DNA from: Gluconobacter vitians
Lineage (GTDB): Bacteria; Pseudomonadota; Alphaproteobacteria; Acetobacterales; Acetobacteraceae
DNA: 64,000 nt
Assembly: GCF_015244565.1 (NCBI RefSeq)
Contig: NZ_JABCQG010000008.1
Location: 81,742 to 145,741, forward strand
Direction: 5' to 3'
Below the pieces are notes generated by a model that saw only the letters and a list, made by a program, of their open reading frames with translations, was not told the origin of the DNA and ran no database searches. This document shows, piece by piece, positions 9,094 to 17,910 of the stretch. Position 1 is the stretch's first letter. Each line of letters begins with the position of its first letter. Both the position numbers and the translations under genes were made by a program.

Positions 9094-10500
9094 TTACTGG
9101 GCCCGGGCTTCGGCCCGGGCTGCCGCGCGATCCACCGGCGCGAATGTTCCGTTCCGCAGGCGCCGCTCCAGTTCCTCAAGCGACTGGCCCTTGGTCTCGG
9201 GCACGTAGCGCAGCACGAACCAGAACGCGAAAGCATTGACGGCCGCAAACAGCCAGAACGTCCACCCGGCACCCAGCATCTGCACCAGTGACAGCGTGGT
9301 CAGGGAAATGATCAGATCCGCGCCCCAGTGGCTTCCGGCAACGAGGCTCATACCCTTGCCACGGCAGGACAGCGGATAGACTTCCGCCCCCACCAGCCAG
9401 ATGGCGACCGACAGACTGCCCGTATTGAAAATGGTGTAGGCCATCACAGCCGCGACCGTGATCCACGCCCCGATACCACCGGTGAGGTGCATGGCAAACG
9501 CCATGCCCAGTACGGCCAGCGCCACTACGGCTCCCGGCAGCAGTCGCAGAAGCAGTGTACGCCGTCCCCAGGTATCGACGGCCCAGCCCCCGAACACCGT
9601 GGCAAAAACCATTCCGAACCCGACAGCCACGGAGGTCAGCAGGGCGGAATCCTGCCCGAACCCCGCATCGGCAAAGATCGTCGGCGCGTAATACATGACG
9701 GCATTGATGCCCGTGAACTGGCACAGAAGCGCAATCCCCACGGACGCTGTCAGCGCAGGACGCACCCAGGGTTTCGCCAGCTCGGACCAGGGAGCCTGTA
9801 CATCGTGGTTTTCGACAATCTCGGCCAGCTCACGGTCAGCGGCCTCATCGGATATGCGCACACGCCGCAGGACCACACGGGCTTCTTCCGTCTGCCCGTT
9901 CAGGGCCAGCCAGCGCGGGCTGTTAGGCAGAAACGCCATGCCAAAGAAGAGAATGAGCGCAGGCAGCATCCCGATGCCAAACATCAGACGCCAGCTGAAA
10001 TCCCGCAGGAGATAGCCGGTAATGAAAGAAACCGTAATGCCGGAGACCACGGCCAACTGGAACCCGACGACAAGGCGGCCGCGACGCTCGGGAGGCGAGA
10101 TTTCCGCGATATAGATCGGCACAATCTGCGAGGCTGCACCGATGGCCAGACCCAGGATCAGCCGGGCAATGATCAGAACCGCTACACTTTGCGCGGACGC
10201 GACAACCACGGTCCCCACCAGGAACAGGGCTGCTGCAATCATCACCGTCCGCCGGCGACCGATCCGGTCGGAAATACCACCCGCCCCGAGACAGCCAAGC
10301 AGCGCGCCCAGAATGATGGCTGATGTGACGACTTCCGCGCCAAGCGTATCCAGATGGAACTGGTTGCGAAGCTGAAGCAGGGCGGAAGAAATGATGCCGG
10401 TATCGTACCCGAACAGCAGCCCTCCCGTGGCCGAGATGGTCGCAATGAAATTCGTCAGAGCATATCCGCTCAGCTTTCTGGACCCGTTCCTGTTCTGCAT
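9094..10500 (-). CDS. MFS sugar:proton symporter (sugar porter family)
   Basis: A 468-residue, 12-helix sugar porter. Helix 1 carries GGLLFGYDTGIISSA. The loop after helix 2 has the GxxxDRIGRRR motif (SDRIGRRRT). The end of helix 6 has PNSPRWL, helix 7 has the sugar-contact QFTGINAVMYYAP, and the C-terminus has PETKGQSLEELE. All are diagnostic of the family that includes GalP, XylE and AraE. The particular sugar is not predictable. The stop is 9 bp from the ugd stop, and the last codons contain a GC hairpin that probably serves both genes. Confidence 0.9.
   Translation of the reverse strand: MQNRNGSRKLSGYALTNFIATISATGGLLFGYDTGIISSALLQLRNQFHLDTLGAEVVTSAIILGALLGCLGAGGISDRIGRRRTVMIAAALFLVGTVVVASAQSVAVLIIARLILGLAIGAASQIVPIYIAEISPPERRGRLVVGFQLAVVSGITVSFITGYLLRDFSWRLMFGIGMLPALILFFGMAFLPNSPRWLALNGQTEEARVVLRRVRISDEAADRELAEIVENHDVQAPWSELAKPWVRPALTASVGIALLCQFTGINAVMYYAPTIFADAGFGQDSALLTSVAVGFGMVFATVFGGWAVDTWGRRTLLLRLLPGAVVALAVLGMAFAMHLTGGIGAWITVAAVMAYTIFNTGSLSVAIWLVGAEVYPLSCRGKGMSLVAGSHWGADLIISLTTLSLVQMLGAGWTFWLFAAVNAFAFWFVLRYVPETKGQSLEELERRLRNGTFAPVDRAAARAEARAQ
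9101..9120. terminator. UUCG-loop hairpin shared by ugd and the sugar porter
   Basis: GCCCGGGC-TTCG-GCCCGGGC is a perfect 8-bp stem with the very stable UUCG tetraloop. It lies inside the last codons of the sugar porter gene and just past the ugd stop. There is no T-tract, so true termination activity is an inference. Confidence 0.5.
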
Positions 10501-10662
10501 CGTGAACCCTTCCGCCGCGAAACCGCAGGCCGTTGTTCTGAAGACAATTCGTCTGCTTTAACGCTCCACATTCTAAAAGTAACATCAGAAAAGTGATGGT
10601 TTTCGTTTTTTGCGTGAAATTTTTCGTGTTCTTCCGAAACCTGTCATGGCAGGGCGCGCATG

Positions 10663-10693
10663 AAAAAACCCCCTCTCCTTGCGGAAAGGGGGT
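10663..10693 (-). terminator. Terminator of the cysHDNC operon
   Basis: On the minus strand ACCCCCTTTCC pairs with GGAGAGGGGGT with one mismatch around a 4-base loop, then a run of six Ts follows. It is 31 bp past the cysNC stop. Confidence 0.85.
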
Positions 10694-10723
10694 CAGACAG
10701 AAGCCTTGGGAGTAAGAGTATTC

Positions 10724-12610
10724 TTACGGCTGGACAATCCGCAGGATAAACGCCGTCAGGGTGTTGATGGCCTCCTGTTCCGGACGGTCCGCAGGCAGCC
10801 GCAGTTCCGGGGAAACCGGCGCTTCATAAGGCGCAGAGATGCCGGTGAATTCCGGGATCTTTCCAGCGCGTGCCGCGGCGTACAGCCCCTTGGGGTCCCG
10901 CTTTTCGCAGGTTTCCAGCGGCGTATCGACGAAGACTTCATGGAAGTTCTCGCCCACGATCTGCCGCGCCTGTGCCCGGTCCGCCTGAAGCGGCGAGACC
11001 AGCGCCACGATCACGACCTGCCCGCTCTCGGCCAGAATCTTCGCGACATGCGCCGCACGGCGGATATTCTCGTGACGGTCTTCCGGCGAGAACCCAAGAT
11101 CGCTGCACAGCCCGGCCCGCAGGGTGTCCCCGTCCAGAACCGTTGCATTGATCGCCTGTTCGGACAGCGCCAGTTCAGCCGCACGGGCCACCGTGCTCTT
11201 GCCCGAACCGGGCAGCCCCGTCAGCCAGAACACACCGCTCTTGTGACCTCGTGCCTGCACCTGACGGGCGGCAGACACACGGCTGGCCGTCGGATGGATG
11301 GCATGTTCGCCATCCGCCAGTTCAGCCGGACCGATCAGCGGCGCCCCACCAACAATGCGCTGGTAACGGTCCACCAGAACGCCGCGCCCGTCGCCGAAGC
11401 CAGGCGAGAACGGGTCGAACAGCACGGCATGGGACGCCGCCAGCGTGATTTCCGCAAACCCGTCCGGCGGGACGCTGTCGCCTTCACGCAGGGTCAGGTC
11501 TTCCAGATCAACCACGGCGTCGATGGAGGCTACTGTCACGTCATGCTCGGCCGTGGCCAGACGCAGCGTAAAGCTCTCGCCCACACGCAAAGGCTCGCCA
11601 CGCAGCCAGAACAGACGCGTGCGGATCCGGGCCGAACGCTCCGGGGCCGCGGCCTTGTCATCAGCCGGAAACAGCAGATCACCACGATCCGGCACCAGAT
11701 CCGGCTCCAGACGCAGGGCAATGGACTCACCTGCACCCGCGACCGGAAGCTCCGGCGCATGCCAGCGGCAGACTTCCGCCACGGTCGCAACCTGTCCCTG
11801 CGCGCCGATGCTCAGACGATCACCCGCACGGACGGTCCCACGCTCAATCCGGCCCGCCACATAGCGGATGCCATCAAAACGATAGACATCCTGCACCGGC
11901 ATCCGGAACGGCAGCGCCGCACGCGAGGCCGGCGGCGGAACATTGGCCAACGCTTCAACCAGCGTCGGACCCTTGTACCAGAGCGACCGCTCGGAGCGGC
12001 TGGCGATGTTGTCGCCATCACGGGCGGAGGCAGGCACCACAGCCTCGACCTCGATTTCCAGACGGCCCAGAAGCTGGCGCACATCGGACTCGACCTTGAC
12101 GATCTGCGCCTCGTCAAAGCCCAGGATGTCGGACTTGTTGAGCAGCACGATCACATGGCGGATGCCGATCAGGCGCAGCAGCATGGCATGACGCCGCGTC
12201 TGTTCCTGCGCGCCTTCCTTGGCGTCCACGACCAGCACGGCAGCTTCCGCATCGGCGGCCCCAGTGATCATGTTGCGCAGGAACTGGCGATGGCCCGGCG
12301 CATCGACAATTACGAACTCACGCGAGCCCAGACGGAACGGAATGCGTGTGGAATCGACGGTCACGCCCTGATCACGTTCGATCTGAAGGGAGTCGAGCAG
12401 GAAGCTCCACTCCACCGCCAGACCACGCTTGCGGCTGCTCTCGACGATCTGCGCCAGCTTGCCGTCCTGCAGGCTGTCGGTGTCGTACAGAAGGCGCCCG
12501 ATCAGCGTGGACTTGCCATGATCGACATGCCCGACGATGACGATGGGCGTCGCTGCAGCGCGGTGGATTTCCGAAAAGCTCTCGGTCACGATGTTGTCAC
12601 CCATTTTCAC
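10724..12610 (-). CDS. cysNC: Bifunctional sulfate adenylyltransferase subunit 1 / adenylylsulfate kinase
   Basis: This 628-residue fusion couples the GTPase subunit of ATP sulfurylase (CysN) to APS kinase (CysC). The CysN part has G1 GHVDHGKST (about residues 27-35), [16 protein letters not shown] (G3) and LNKSD (G4), then two beta-barrel domains. The kinase part begins near residue 455 with GLPGSGKST and ends with the [19 protein letters not shown] substrate region. The start is a GTG overlapping the cysD stop by 4 bp; an in-frame ATG lies two codons later. It is the last gene of cysH-cysD-cysNC. Product PAPS can feed sulfation, or reduction where the reductase accepts it; the reductase encoded here looks APS-specific. 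Confidence 0.95.
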   Translation of the reverse strand: MKMGDNIVTESFSEIHRAAATPIVIVGHVDHGKSTLIGRLLYDTDSLQDGKLAQIVESSRKRGLAVEWSFLLDSLQIERDQGVTVDSTRIPFRLGSREFVIVDAPGHRQFLRNMITGAADAEAAVLVVDAKEGAQEQTRRHAMLLRLIGIRHVIVLLNKSDILGFDEAQIVKVESDVRQLLGRLEIEVEAVVPASARDGDNIASRSERSLWYKGPTLVEALANVPPPASRAALPFRMPVQDVYRFDGIRYVAGRIERGTVRAGDRLSIGAQGQVATVAEVCRWHAPELPVAGAGESIALRLEPDLVPDRGDLLFPADDKAAAPERSARIRTRLFWLRGEPLRVGESFTLRLATAEHDVTVASIDAVVDLEDLTLREGDSVPPDGFAEITLAASHAVLFDPFSPGFGDGRGVLVDRYQRIVGGAPLIGPAELADGEHAIHPTASRVSAARQVQARGHKSGVFWLTGLPGSGKSTVARAAELALSEQAINATVLDGDTLRAGLCSDLGFSPEDRHENIRRAAHVAKILAESGQVVIVALVSPLQADRAQARQIVGENFHEVFVDTPLETCEKRDPKGLYAAARAGKIPEFTGISAPYEAPVSPELRLPADRPEQEAINTLTAFILRIVQP

Positions 12611-13482
12611 AGATATCCCGCTACACGCAGACGCTCGAACACGTCCTCGGACTCATGATCCATTGCACGCCCCGCGCGCTCGGAGGTCCGGCTGGTTTCC
12701 AGTTCGGCAATCACTTCCGCTACGGTGGAGGCATTGCTCTCGATCGGATTGGTGATGTCCTGATCGCCCAGCGAGCGGTAACGCTTGCCGTCTTTGGCGA
12801 AATACAGATCCACCAGCGGAATGCCCTCGCGCTCGATGTAGCGCCAGATGTCGATTTCCCGCCACGCCAGCAGCGGATGGACGCGGATATGCATGCCATC
12901 TTCATACGGCGTGGCATACTGGTCCCAGAACTCGGGTGGCTGGTTGCGCACGTCCCAGCGATGCCCGGCACCGCGCGGGCTGAACACGCGCTCCTTCGCA
13001 CGGGTCGCCTGCTCGTCACGACGGATGCCGGCAATGACGCCCCGGAACTTGTGCTTGTCGATCATCGCGGCCAGACCGGCCGTTTTGCGCGCAGCGGAGC
13101 GGGCAGCCGGCGGCAGGGACGGGTCGATTTCCTCAACCGGCGGGCAGTAGCCCAGCAGCAGGTCCAGGTTCCACTTCTTCGTATATTCGTCGCGGAAGGC
13201 ATACATTTCCGGGAATTTCTTCTCGGTATCGACATGCATGACCGGGAACGGGACATGCCCCATGAACGCCTTGCGCGCCAGCCAGACCATCACGTTGCTG
13301 TCCTTGCCCAGCGACCACAGCAGGGACAGGGGCTTCAGCTTGCGATAGGCCTCGCGCAGGATGAAAATGCTCTGGGCCTCGAGCTGGTCCAGATCATCCA
13401 TGATACGCGGCTGTGCCAAACCGGTGGTGGACTGATCCCGGGACAGGATCCGTGTTTGCGTCATTATCCGCTCCGTAGTCAT
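12607..13482 (-). CDS. cysD: Sulfate adenylyltransferase subunit 2
   Basis: CysD is the catalytic subunit that makes APS from ATP and sulfate with CysN. The product contains the PP-loop [13 protein letters not shown] and the segments [20 protein letters not shown] and [11 protein letters not shown] (with a neighbouring [17 protein letters not shown]), typical of the family, and ends with RLRVAGYL. Two starts are plausible: the ATG at 13482, which forms an ATGA overlap with the cysH stop, and the ATG at 13464, which has GGAG 8 bases upstream. The C-terminus overlaps cysNC by 4 bp, indicating translational coupling through the operon. Confidence 0.95.
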   Translation of the reverse strand: MTTERIMTQTRILSRDQSTTGLAQPRIMDDLDQLEAQSIFILREAYRKLKPLSLLWSLGKDSNVMVWLARKAFMGHVPFPVMHVDTEKKFPEMYAFRDEYTKKWNLDLLLGYCPPVEEIDPSLPPAARSAARKTAGLAAMIDKHKFRGVIAGIRRDEQATRAKERVFSPRGAGHRWDVRNQPPEFWDQYATPYEDGMHIRVHPLLAWREIDIWRYIEREGIPLVDLYFAKDGKRYRSLGDQDITNPIESNASTVAEVIAELETSRTSERAGRAMDHESEDVFERLRVAGYL

Positions 13483-14168
13483 GCCGGCCTGTGAATGCCG
13501 CATTCCGTCTTGGCCAGACCGGCCCAGCGGCCCGCCCGTCCATCTTCACCATCCTTGACCGCCCTTGTGCATGGAGCACAACCGATCGAGGTGTAACCTT
13601 TTGCAACCAGAGGGTGCCGCGGCAGATCCCGGCGCTGCATCTGCGCTTCGATTTTCTCGGGCCCCCAACCCGCCAGCGGGTTGAGCTTCACGCTGCCATC
13701 AGGCTGCGGATCAACCAGCGGAAGCGCCGCCCGTGTCGCGGACTGGCTGCGCTTGCGCCCCGTGATCCAGACATCGAAATCCGGCAGCACCAGATCCAGC
13801 GGCTCGACCTTGCGCAGCGCACAACAGGCATCCGGATCGAAATCCGCGAGCTGATCCTGTGGATCACGGTCCTGCAGCGCCTTTGGCGTGGGCGCGAGAC
13901 TCCTCACGTCCGAAAGGCCAAGCCTGCGCGCCAGCCTGTCACGATATTCCAGCGTTTCCGGGAAATGCCGCTTCGTATCCAGAAAGAAAACCGGAACCGA
14001 AGGATCAATCTGCGCCACAAGATCCAGCAGAACAGCCGTCTCCGCCCCGAAAGACGAAATGACGGCCACACGTCCCTGTAGCAGACCCAGAGTCTCCTTC
14101 AGGACCCGCTCTTCCGGGATCTGGCGAAGGTGATCCAATTCCGTCTGTAAGAGAGGCATGTACTGCAC
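13479..14168 (-). CDS. cysH: Adenylylsulfate (APS) reductase, Fe-S type
   Basis: CysH reduces activated sulfate to sulfite using thioredoxin. The 229-residue product has the nucleotide-binding SSFGAETAVLL (about 38-48), the GRKRSQSATR region and the catalytic C-terminal ECGIH (Cys223). It also has Cys115-Cys116 and Cys197-x-x-Cys200, the four ligands of the [4Fe-4S] cluster that distinguishes APS reductases from PAPS reductases, which lack these cysteines. The substrate is therefore probably APS. It is the first gene of the operon and overlaps cysD by 4 bp. Upstream AT-rich DNA (14220-14300) holds a TAAAAT -10-like element and a GTGATT-A-AATCAC inverted repeat that could be an operator. Confidence 0.93.
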   Translation of the reverse strand: MQYMPLLQTELDHLRQIPEERVLKETLGLLQGRVAVISSFGAETAVLLDLVAQIDPSVPVFFLDTKRHFPETLEYRDRLARRLGLSDVRSLAPTPKALQDRDPQDQLADFDPDACCALRKVEPLDLVLPDFDVWITGRKRSQSATRAALPLVDPQPDGSVKLNPLAGWGPEKIEAQMQRRDLPRHPLVAKGYTSIGCAPCTRAVKDGEDGRAGRWAGLAKTECGIHRPA

Positions 14169-14425
14169 CTAACCGTGTCCAGATCAGTCATGCCACCTGC
14201 GTGGCACGCCCCGAGACATAGGCGCATCATCCGTAAAAATAAACTATTTTATTTGATATAACTTTTTTGTTTGGTGATTAAATCACTTTTGGTTAGCGTT
14301 TTTTAGAGCAGGAACCATCTTACCTTTTCATAATTGGCGTCCTGACCCACAAAATGGCCTGAAACACCATTTCAGCTTTTCAGTGAAGTTAGTGCAATAA
14401 CATAAAAAGCCGACCCAGCATGATC

Positions 14426-14440
14426 TGGCACGGTTCATGC
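14426..14440 (+). promoter_or_regulatory. Strong sigma-54 (-24/-12) promoter match, antisense to pspF
   Basis: TGGCACG-GTTC-ATGC fits the sigma-54 consensus TGGCACG-N4-TTGC with one mismatch, and GG and GC are 10 bases apart as required. It lies 26 bp beyond the 3' end of pspF and reads toward and through pspF on the opposite strand. The next genuine plus-strand gene is pspA, 1.2 kb downstream. Initiation near 14452 is predicted. The AT-rich region 14220-14350 could hold activator sites. Confidence 0.55.
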
Positions 14441-14465
14441 ATCAGCAATGGTCATGGATATGTTG

Positions 14466-15533
14466 TCACCCCTTCGGACCCAGCGCTTTGCGGGCCTCCT
14501 TGTCCGCCAGACCATGCAGCCGCAGGTGATGGCGGAACTGGTAGTAGGTCAGGCCAAGCAGCTCGGCGGCGCGCCTCTGACTGAACTGTGCTTCTCGCAG
14601 GGCAGCTTCCAGCAGGCTGCGTTCATGGGCGCTGATATCCGCACCAAAATCACGCGGGAATGTCAGGGGACCGGCATCCGCCATGGACGAAACCGGCTTT
14701 TCAGCCGGAGAAACCGGAGCCTGCCAGTCTGGCGTCACGAACGGGTCCAGCACGATCTCGTCCAAGGCCTTTTCCGGACGGTCCATCCGATAGACACTGC
14801 GCTCGACCACATTGCGCAGTTCGCGCACATTACCGGGCCAGTCATAGGACTGCAGACGTTCCAGCGCCCGGTCCGTAAAGCCTGCGAAAACCTTCCGCCC
14901 CAGCTCTGCGCTCATGCGGGTGGCGAAATGCCCGGCCAGCAGCGGAATATCCTCGGGACGCGCGCGCAGCGGCGGAATGTTCACGACATCGAAGGCCAGC
15001 CGGTCCAGCAGATCCGCCCGGAAGCGCCCTTCCCGCGCCATGGCGGGCAGATCGGCATTGGTCGCCCCGATCAGCCGCACATCCACCCGAATGGTCTCGC
15101 TGCCCCCCACGCGCTCGAAACTGCCGTATTCGATCACTCGCAGCAGCTTTTCCTGCACGGCCTGCGACGCGGTGCCGATCTCGTCGAGAAACATCGTGCC
15201 CCCGTCCGCCCGCTCGAAACGGGACAGGCGGCGCTTCTGCGCGCCCGTAAAGGCACCCGCCTCATGACCGAACAGTTCGCTGTCCAGCAGCGCTTCGGGC
15301 AGGGCCGCGCAGTTGAGCTTCACCAGCGGCCGGTCCCACCGGTCCGACAGCAGCGCCAGACGCGCGGCGACCAGTTCCTTGCCCGTCCCACGCTCGCCGA
15401 TCACGAGAACCGGCCGCTTCAGGGGCGCCAGACGGGAGACCTGATCCAGCATTCCCAGAAATGCCGGAGCCCGCCCGATCGGGGTCGGCACCTCGTCCAT
15501 ATCGGTGCTTCTCGCCATTTTCTGGTCTCTCAC
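14466..15533 (-). CDS. pspF: PspF-like sigma-54 activator
   Basis: PspF is the ATPase that opens sigma-54 promoters of the phage-shock operon and is held inactive by PspA. The 355-residue protein has only an AAA+ domain and a DNA-binding tail, with no receiver or sensor domain, as in PspF. Walker A GERGTGKE is at 46-53. The sigma-54 contact loop GAFTGA is at 93-98, followed by Walker B GGTMFLDEIG. The C-terminal helix-turn-helix (about 320-345) includes QRRAAELLGLTYYQFRHH. The assigned start is a GTG; an ATG five codons later (15518) is an alternative. It diverges from pspA over about 100 bp, the arrangement expected for pspF. Confidence 0.92.
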   Translation of the reverse strand: MRDQKMARSTDMDEVPTPIGRAPAFLGMLDQVSRLAPLKRPVLVIGERGTGKELVAARLALLSDRWDRPLVKLNCAALPEALLDSELFGHEAGAFTGAQKRRLSRFERADGGTMFLDEIGTASQAVQEKLLRVIEYGSFERVGGSETIRVDVRLIGATNADLPAMAREGRFRADLLDRLAFDVVNIPPLRARPEDIPLLAGHFATRMSAELGRKVFAGFTDRALERLQSYDWPGNVRELRNVVERSVYRMDRPEKALDEIVLDPFVTPDWQAPVSPAEKPVSSMADAGPLTFPRDFGADISAHERSLLEAALREAQFSQRRAAELLGLTYYQFRHHLRLHGLADKEARKALGPKG

Positions 15534-15586
15534 GCCCCTGTTTCGGTCTTCAGTTCATAACACCCTCAAAACAGCATCGCTGACAA

Positions 15587-15601
15587 GGGCAGGCATTCTG
15601 T
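15587..15601 (+). promoter_or_regulatory. Weak sigma-54-like element before pspA
   Basis: GGGCAGG-CATT-CTGT is the only candidate I find in the pspF-pspA gap. It keeps the GG and GCA of the -24 element but has GT rather than GC at -12. If used, transcription would start about 20 bp before the pspA ATG. Low confidence. Confidence 0.25.
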
Positions 15602-15632
15602 CCTAAGTCTCTCCAACAGGAAGGAAAGCATC

Positions 15633-16316
15633 ATGGGTATTTTCTCTCGCCTCGCAGATATCGTGAACTCCAATCTCAATGCGATTCTCGCCACCGCCGA
15701 GGACCCGCAGAAGATGATCCGCCTGGTGATCCAGGAAATGGAAGACACGCTGGTCGAGGTCCGCAGTCAGGCCGTCCGCACGATCGCCGAGCGCAAGCAG
15801 CTTGAACGCCGCGTCCGCACCATGATGCATGAGGAAGACGAGTGGCACCGCAAGGCCGGCCTCGCCATCGAGCGCGGCCGTGACGATCTGGCCAAGGCAG
15901 CCCTCGCCGCCCGCCACAGCGTCGAACAGTCCCGCGAGGCGCTGGAGCAGCAGATCGCCCAGATCTCCGACGGGCTGGACCAGCAGAACGACGACATCTC
16001 CAAGCTTCAGGCCAAGATCGCCGATGCCAAATCTCGCGAAAAGGCGCTCTCCATCCGCGCCCGCACTGCACAGGGCCGTCTGAAGACCCGCGAGAAGCTC
16101 TATGACACCCGCATCGACGACACACTGAACCGTTTCGATCAGGTGGAACGCGCTCTTGATGAACTCGAAGGCAAGGCCGAGGCGTATGATCTGGGACGTC
16201 GTACCGGACATCCGACACTTCAGGAGGAACTTGCGGCCCTCGAAACCGATGCGGTCGTGGAAAGCGAGTTCGAGACCCTCAAGCGCCGTGTTGCCGAAAA
16301 GAAAAATGCAGGCTGA
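15633..16316 (+). CDS. pspA: Phage shock protein A
   Basis: PspA is a peripheral membrane protein of the ESCRT-III/Vipp1 superfamily. It inhibits PspF and stabilises damaged inner membrane as oligomers. The 227-residue product starts with MGIFSRLADIVNSNLNAIL, the amphipathic helix of the family, continues with EDPQKMIRLVIQEMEDTL, and is almost entirely alpha-helical coiled coil to about residue 190. Length fits E. coli PspA (222 aa). AGGAAGG precedes the ATG. It heads a run of four plus-strand genes. Confidence 0.95.
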   Translation: MGIFSRLADIVNSNLNAILATAEDPQKMIRLVIQEMEDTLVEVRSQAVRTIAERKQLERRVRTMMHEEDEWHRKAGLAIERGRDDLAKAALAARHSVEQSREALEQQIAQISDGLDQQNDDISKLQAKIADAKSREKALSIRARTAQGRLKTREKLYDTRIDDTLNRFDQVERALDELEGKAEAYDLGRRTGHPTLQEELAALETDAVVESEFETLKRRVAEKKNAG

Positions 16317-16343
16317 TCATTCATCCGCCACAGGAACTCCGGA

Positions 16344-16580
16344 ATGAATAACTTTAACACACTCGCTCTTCTGCTTATTTTTCTGCCCATGGTCGCCATC
16401 GTTGCCAACGCGGCAAAATCCATCGCAAAGCAAAAGTCTTCCCCCCAGCAGGACCCCATGCTTCAGGCCGCCCTGACACAGGCCGAAGCGCATGCTACGC
16501 GTCTGGAAGAAAGGATCGACCAGCTCGAACGCATCCTCGACGAGGATATCCCGGGCTGGAGAGCAAGGAACGCACGATGA
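16344..16580 (+). CDS. pspB: PspB-like small membrane protein
   Basis: The 78-residue product has one N-terminal transmembrane helix (about 6-24) and a cytoplasmic coiled coil. Its end, RIDQLERILDEDIPGW followed by RAR, closely resembles the PspB C-terminus (a coiled coil ending in a D-x-x-x-P-x-W-R pattern). In enterobacteria PspB and PspC together draw PspA away from PspF under membrane stress. It follows pspA by 27 bp and overlaps the next gene by 4 bp, so it belongs to the same operon. The transmembrane sequence itself is not well conserved, so the assignment rests on size, position and the C-terminal motif. Confidence 0.75.
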   Translation: MNNFNTLALLLIFLPMVAIVANAAKSIAKQKSSPQQDPMLQAALTQAEAHATRLEERIDQLERILDEDIPGWRARNAR

Positions 16581-17908
16581 CACGCCGCCCCGTCCCCTTT
16601 TATGGTCGCCGCCCGGCGCTACTGGCGCTGCTGGCGGGCACGGTCCTGCTGGCGCCCGCAGCCCATGCGGCACGGATGACCCTCTCCGGAGAAGACCTGG
16701 ACCTGTCCATCCCCTGCACGGGACAGGTGAAGGTCGTGGTCGATCCCGGCATGAAGGACGGGGCGACCCTTGATTCGAGCAGCATGGCCCAGGTTGCGAT
16801 GCATACGGGCAAGGAAGAAGCGGAAAGCCGCATTTCCATCGCCACGAAAGCCTGCGCGCCCAGCGGGAAGCTGACGATCAGCATTTCCCCGAGCACCGGC
16901 CTGACCATCCATGACAGCCACGACACGCATTTCGTCATCACCGGAAAGCTTGCCTCGCTGGATGCGAGCCTCGATTCCACAACCATGGACATCGAGGACA
17001 CGCAGTCGCTCGATCTGAACATGCAGGGCGCCTCCAATGTCCATATCAAGGCGCTGGAACGTGCAGCGCAGATCGTGGCGTCGGGAGCCTCGACCCTGAC
17101 GGCCGACACCGCGCAGCTCGCCGCCCTTTCTGCGCAGCTGACGCAGAATGCGACCATGACCCTTTCCGGCAGCAGTATTGATGCCCTGACGCTGGTGACG
17201 GCCGATCAGGCCAGTGCCACCATTCTGGGTCATGCGACCGTCGCAACCGTCGCGGCCAACGGCACAGGCGAGGTCAATATCGAAGCCGTCTCCGGGCCTA
17301 TGGTGCGCTCGGGCAAGGGCACAGTACGTGTCGGCGCGCAGAACGGTGTAATCTATCGTCCGACGACGCCTCCACCCGCTGCGGTGACTGCGCCTCCGAC
17401 ACCGGCACCGCTACCGGCTGCTCCCGTCGAGACCCCCGCCACCAGCGCCGCCTCGACCGTCCCCGCACCAGTCGTGCCGACACCCGCTCCTGTTCCCGCA
17501 CCCGCTGCTCCCACCGCGCCACAAACACCGGTCCTGCCAACGGCTCCGACGAACACGCAGCCGGAAAACCAGCAGGGAAACAGTCAGCCGAGCGGAACAT
17601 CCACTGCAGCCCCGCTGCCAGGCGTGTCGTCTTCCACGGCGGAAAAGGCACCTTCTGTTGAAGCAGCGCCTCCCGCAGTCCCCCCGGTGCCCTCGCAGCA
17701 GGCCGGAAACGCTGCTCCTGCCACGACCCCGGATACGGATTCTGCGCCGGCGCCACAGAACAATGCTGCCACCGCTCCTCCGGAAGGCAGCGCGTCGGGC
17801 ACCGCCACATCCACCCCGAATACCTCCACAGTGCCTGCCTCTTCGGGAACTCCGACGCCTGCCCCGGCAGCACCGCCTGCTACGAGCAAGAACTCGCAGG
17901 GAGAATAG
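16577..17908 (+). CDS. Exported GIN/DUF2807-like protein with Pro/Ala-rich tail
   Basis: The 443-residue product has a signal peptide ending at PAAHA (about residue 31). A repetitive beta-rich region (about 33-255) follows, with alternating short hydrophobic and Ser/Thr/Asn/Gly stretches such as SLDLNMQGASNVHIKAL and ATMTLSGSSIDAL. This pattern is typical of the putative auto-transporter adhesin head GIN domain (DUF2807). The last 185 residues are low-complexity Pro, Ala, Thr and Ser with no membrane anchor, so the protein is probably periplasmic or surface-directed. It overlaps the PspB-like gene by 4 bp (ATGA), which ties it to the psp operon. The function is not known; family membership is inferred from pattern. 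Confidence 0.6.
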   Translation: MTRRPVPFYGRRPALLALLAGTVLLAPAAHAARMTLSGEDLDLSIPCTGQVKVVVDPGMKDGATLDSSSMAQVAMHTGKEEAESRISIATKACAPSGKLTISISPSTGLTIHDSHDTHFVITGKLASLDASLDSTTMDIEDTQSLDLNMQGASNVHIKALERAAQIVASGASTLTADTAQLAALSAQLTQNATMTLSGSSIDALTLVTADQASATILGHATVATVAANGTGEVNIEAVSGPMVRSGKGTVRVGAQNGVIYRPTTPPPAAVTAPPTPAPLPAAPVETPATSAASTVPAPVVPTPAPVPAPAAPTAPQTPVLPTAPTNTQPENQQGNSQPSGTSTAAPLPGVSSSTAEKAPSVEAAPPAVPPVPSQQAGNAAPATTPDTDSAPAPQNNAATAPPEGSASGTATSTPNTSTVPASSGTPTPAPAAPPATSKNSQGE

Positions 17909-17910
17909 GA

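Noticed and set aside
10679..12658. Long open frame (659 codons) antisense to cysNC
   Set aside because: It has no recognisable domain and mirrors the codon pattern of a certain gene; such frames are usual in GC-rich DNA.
14448..15560. 370-codon open frame antisense to pspF, just after the sigma-54 match
   Set aside because: The translation has no family features and lies entirely opposite the AAA+ gene. An antisense RNA is possible, but a protein is not supported.
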